Part shown: positions 4,820 to 6,090 of the stretch, in pieces
Layout: every line of letters begins with the position of its first letter
Numbering within the stretch: the first letter of the stretch is position 1
Assembly: GCA_016196785.1 (NCBI GenBank)
Contig: JACPXA010000253.1
Span: 1-6,090, forward strand
Direction: 5' to 3'
Length of the DNA stretch: 6,090 bases
Source: Elusimicrobiota bacterium
GTDB lineage: Bacteria > Elusimicrobiota > Elusimicrobia > 2-01-FULL-59-12 > JACPXA01
Notes under the pieces: generated by a model
The model's database searches: none
What the model saw: the letters and a program-made list of their open reading frames with translations, nothing else
What the model was told of the DNA's origin: nothing
Position numbers and translations under genes: made by a program

Positions 4820-6049
4820 TTACCCGGCGCGGGATGCCAGTTGGCCCAATTCAAAGATCGGCATGAACATGGCGATGACGATGGCGCCGATGACGAGCCC
4901 CATCGCTACGATGATCACCGGCTCAATCATTGAGGTCAGGGCCTTGATGGCGGTATCCACCTCCAGATCATAGAAATCCGCGATCTTGGCCAGCATGCCA
5001 TCCAGGTTTCCTGTTTCTTCCCCCACCGCGATCATTTGAATCACCATAGGTGGAAACACCCCAGATTTACGCAGGGGGTCGGCGATGCGCTCGCCTTCCC
5101 GAATGGATTCACGGGCTTGATGGATGGCATTCTCCACCACCACGTTGCCCGCGGTCTTCGCCACAGTGTCGAGCGCCTGTAAAATGGGGACGCCCGATTT
5201 GACCAAGGTCCCCAAGGTCCGGGTGACCTTGGCGATGGCCACCTTGCGAAACAGCGAACCGAACAACGGGAGTTTCAGCAACCGCGCATCAACGAGCGAC
5301 CGGCCTTTCTCGGTCTTCCGCCATTGACGAAAGGCGATGAGCCCTCCGATCAAGCCAGCCACAAGGAGGAGGATGAACCTTCGCAAGAAATCAGAGAAGG
5401 CGATCAGAATACGGGTGGGCAGCGGCAGTTGGGATCCGAAACTCTCGAAGATCTGTCGGAAGGTCGGGATCACCACGATGAGCAAAAAGAGCGTTACCCC
5501 GGCAGCAACCGTTAATACCACCGCGGGGTAAACCATCGCCCCCTTGACCTTACTCCGAAGCGCCTCCGCCGCTTCGAGGTAGGCCGAAAGTCGTTCCAGG
5601 ATCACATCCAGGATTCCCCCGACCTCGCCAGCCCGGACCATCGAAATGTAGAGTTCGCTGAACGCCTCCGGATGTTTCTTCAGCGACTCCGCAATGGCGA
5701 GCCCTGCTTCAATGTCTTCCCGGACCGCTTCGATGACCTTGCGAAACGGGGGGTTTTCGGTTTGCTCGATCAGGATGTTCAGCCCTTGCACCAGCGGGAC
5801 CCCGGCGGACACCAAGGTCGAGAGCTGCCGGCTAAACAAGACGAGATCCCTGGACTTGATGAAGGGACGGAACGGGTTGAGCAGTTTCAGGGTGTCAAGA
5901 AAGAGGTTTGCCTTGGCTTGGGAGATGTCCAAAATGATGTACTTCTGGCCGCGGAGCCGATCCACCACCGCCCGTTGCTCCGGCGCTTCGAGGGTTCCGG
6001 AGAGGATCCCTCCCCCAGGGGTTCTCACACGATACGAGAATTGTGGCAT
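4820..6049 (-). CDS. pilC: PilC, type IV pilus inner-membrane platform protein (GspF family)
   Basis: PilC is the polytopic platform on which the assembly and retraction ATPases act to move pilin into or out of the fibre. The 409-residue product has the standard length and two T2SSF domains. The first runs about 68-192 (LFSRQLSTLVSAGVPL at 71-86, MVRAGEVGGILD at 137-148, AMVYPAVVLT). The second runs about 270-395 (VTRTLGTLVKSGVPIL at 275-290, AVGEETGNLDGML at 341-353, IEPVIIVAMGLVIGAIV). Membrane segments lie near 174-197, 224-241 and 377-397, with VIPTF and SQLPLPT after the first. The start is ATG 6049 with AAGGAG (6059-6064) nine bases upstream; a GTG at 6073 has no ribosome site and lies in repeat sequence. 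The ATPase genes that normally precede it would be to the right of the window. Confidence 0.96.
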   Translation of the reverse strand: MPQFSYRVRTPGGGILSGTLEAPEQRAVVDRLRGQKYIILDISQAKANLFLDTLKLLNPFRPFIKSRDLVLFSRQLSTLVSAGVPLVQGLNILIEQTENPPFRKVIEAVREDIEAGLAIAESLKKHPEAFSELYISMVRAGEVGGILDVILERLSAYLEAAEALRSKVKGAMVYPAVVLTVAAGVTLFLLIVVIPTFRQIFESFGSQLPLPTRILIAFSDFLRRFILLLVAGLIGGLIAFRQWRKTEKGRSLVDARLLKLPLFGSLFRKVAIAKVTRTLGTLVKSGVPILQALDTVAKTAGNVVVENAIHQARESIREGERIADPLRKSGVFPPMVIQMIAVGEETGNLDGMLAKIADFYDLEVDTAIKALTSMIEPVIIVAMGLVIGAIVIAMFMPIFELGQLASRAG

Positions 6050-6066
6050 CCGACGTCGCTCCTTCC

Positions 6067-6090
6067 CCCTCACCCTCCCCTCTCCCCCCA
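6067..6090. repeat. Second CCCTCACCCT-type repeat copy, cut by the right edge
   Basis: Plus strand CCCTCACCCT (6067-6076), then CCCCTCTCCC and more C's, match the copy at 4775-4798 with about one base deleted and one changed. On the minus strand it reads GGGGGG-AGA-GGGG-A-GGG-TGA-GGGGG, a strong G-quadruplex motif with loops of 1-3 bases, ending two bases before the AAGGAG of pilC. The rest lies outside the window. Confidence 0.6.

Noticed and set aside
1..6090. CRISPR array, tRNA, rRNA or phage genes
   Set aside because: No regularly spaced repeats, no cloverleaf-like sequence and no phage-type proteins were seen on either strand.

Overview
The window is a block of type IV pilus (T4P) genes, all read from the minus strand. 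In transcription order (right to left) it holds pilC (inner-membrane platform), pilA (major-pilin-like prepilin), pilD (prepilin peptidase), then a tight pilM-pilN-pilO-pilP-pilQ run (inner-membrane alignment complex, lipoprotein and the start of the outer-membrane secretin). pilQ runs off the left edge. A secretin and a pilot-type lipoprotein mean a diderm (Gram-negative) bacterium. The order pilC, pilA, pilD, pilMNOPQ recalls deltaproteobacterial/Myxococcus clusters. The pilin's C-terminal motif, the dispersed-repeat families and the moderately high G+C would also suit Nitrospirota, NC10 or related uncultured lineages. The phylum is an inference that I cannot settle from sequence alone.

Region by region: 6067-6090 is the edge of a CCCTCACCC-type dispersed repeat just ahead of pilC. 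pilC occupies 4820-6049. Positions 4736-4819 hold a second copy of that repeat and a pilA promoter with a perfect TTGACA. pilA occupies 4223-4693 and is followed by a rho-independent terminator. Positions 4009-4167 hold a REP-like pair inside a larger imperfect palindrome whose arm reaches into the pilD start. pilD occupies 3226-4008. A 92-base gap carries a sigma70-type promoter with eight G's in its spacer, and pilMNOPQ follow from 3133 leftward with overlaps or gaps of at most 16 bases.

How the genes work together: PilD cleaves and N-methylates prepilin PilA. PilC, with ATPases that must lie outside the window, inserts pilin subunits. PilM binds the cytoplasmic tail of PilN, PilN and PilO pair in the inner membrane and periplasm, and PilP links them to the PilQ secretin through which the pilus leaves the cell.

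The protein content is conventional. I do not see an undescribed protein system. What deserves a second look is mostly non-coding or simple-sequence: a G9 tract in pilD upstream of its catalytic motif, a G8 tract in the pilMNOPQ promoter spacer (both possible phase-variation switches), G-quadruplex-capable repeats on both sides of pilC, an inverted copy of the pilD start inside a palindrome, and a dispersed repeat translated as part of the PilP signal peptide.
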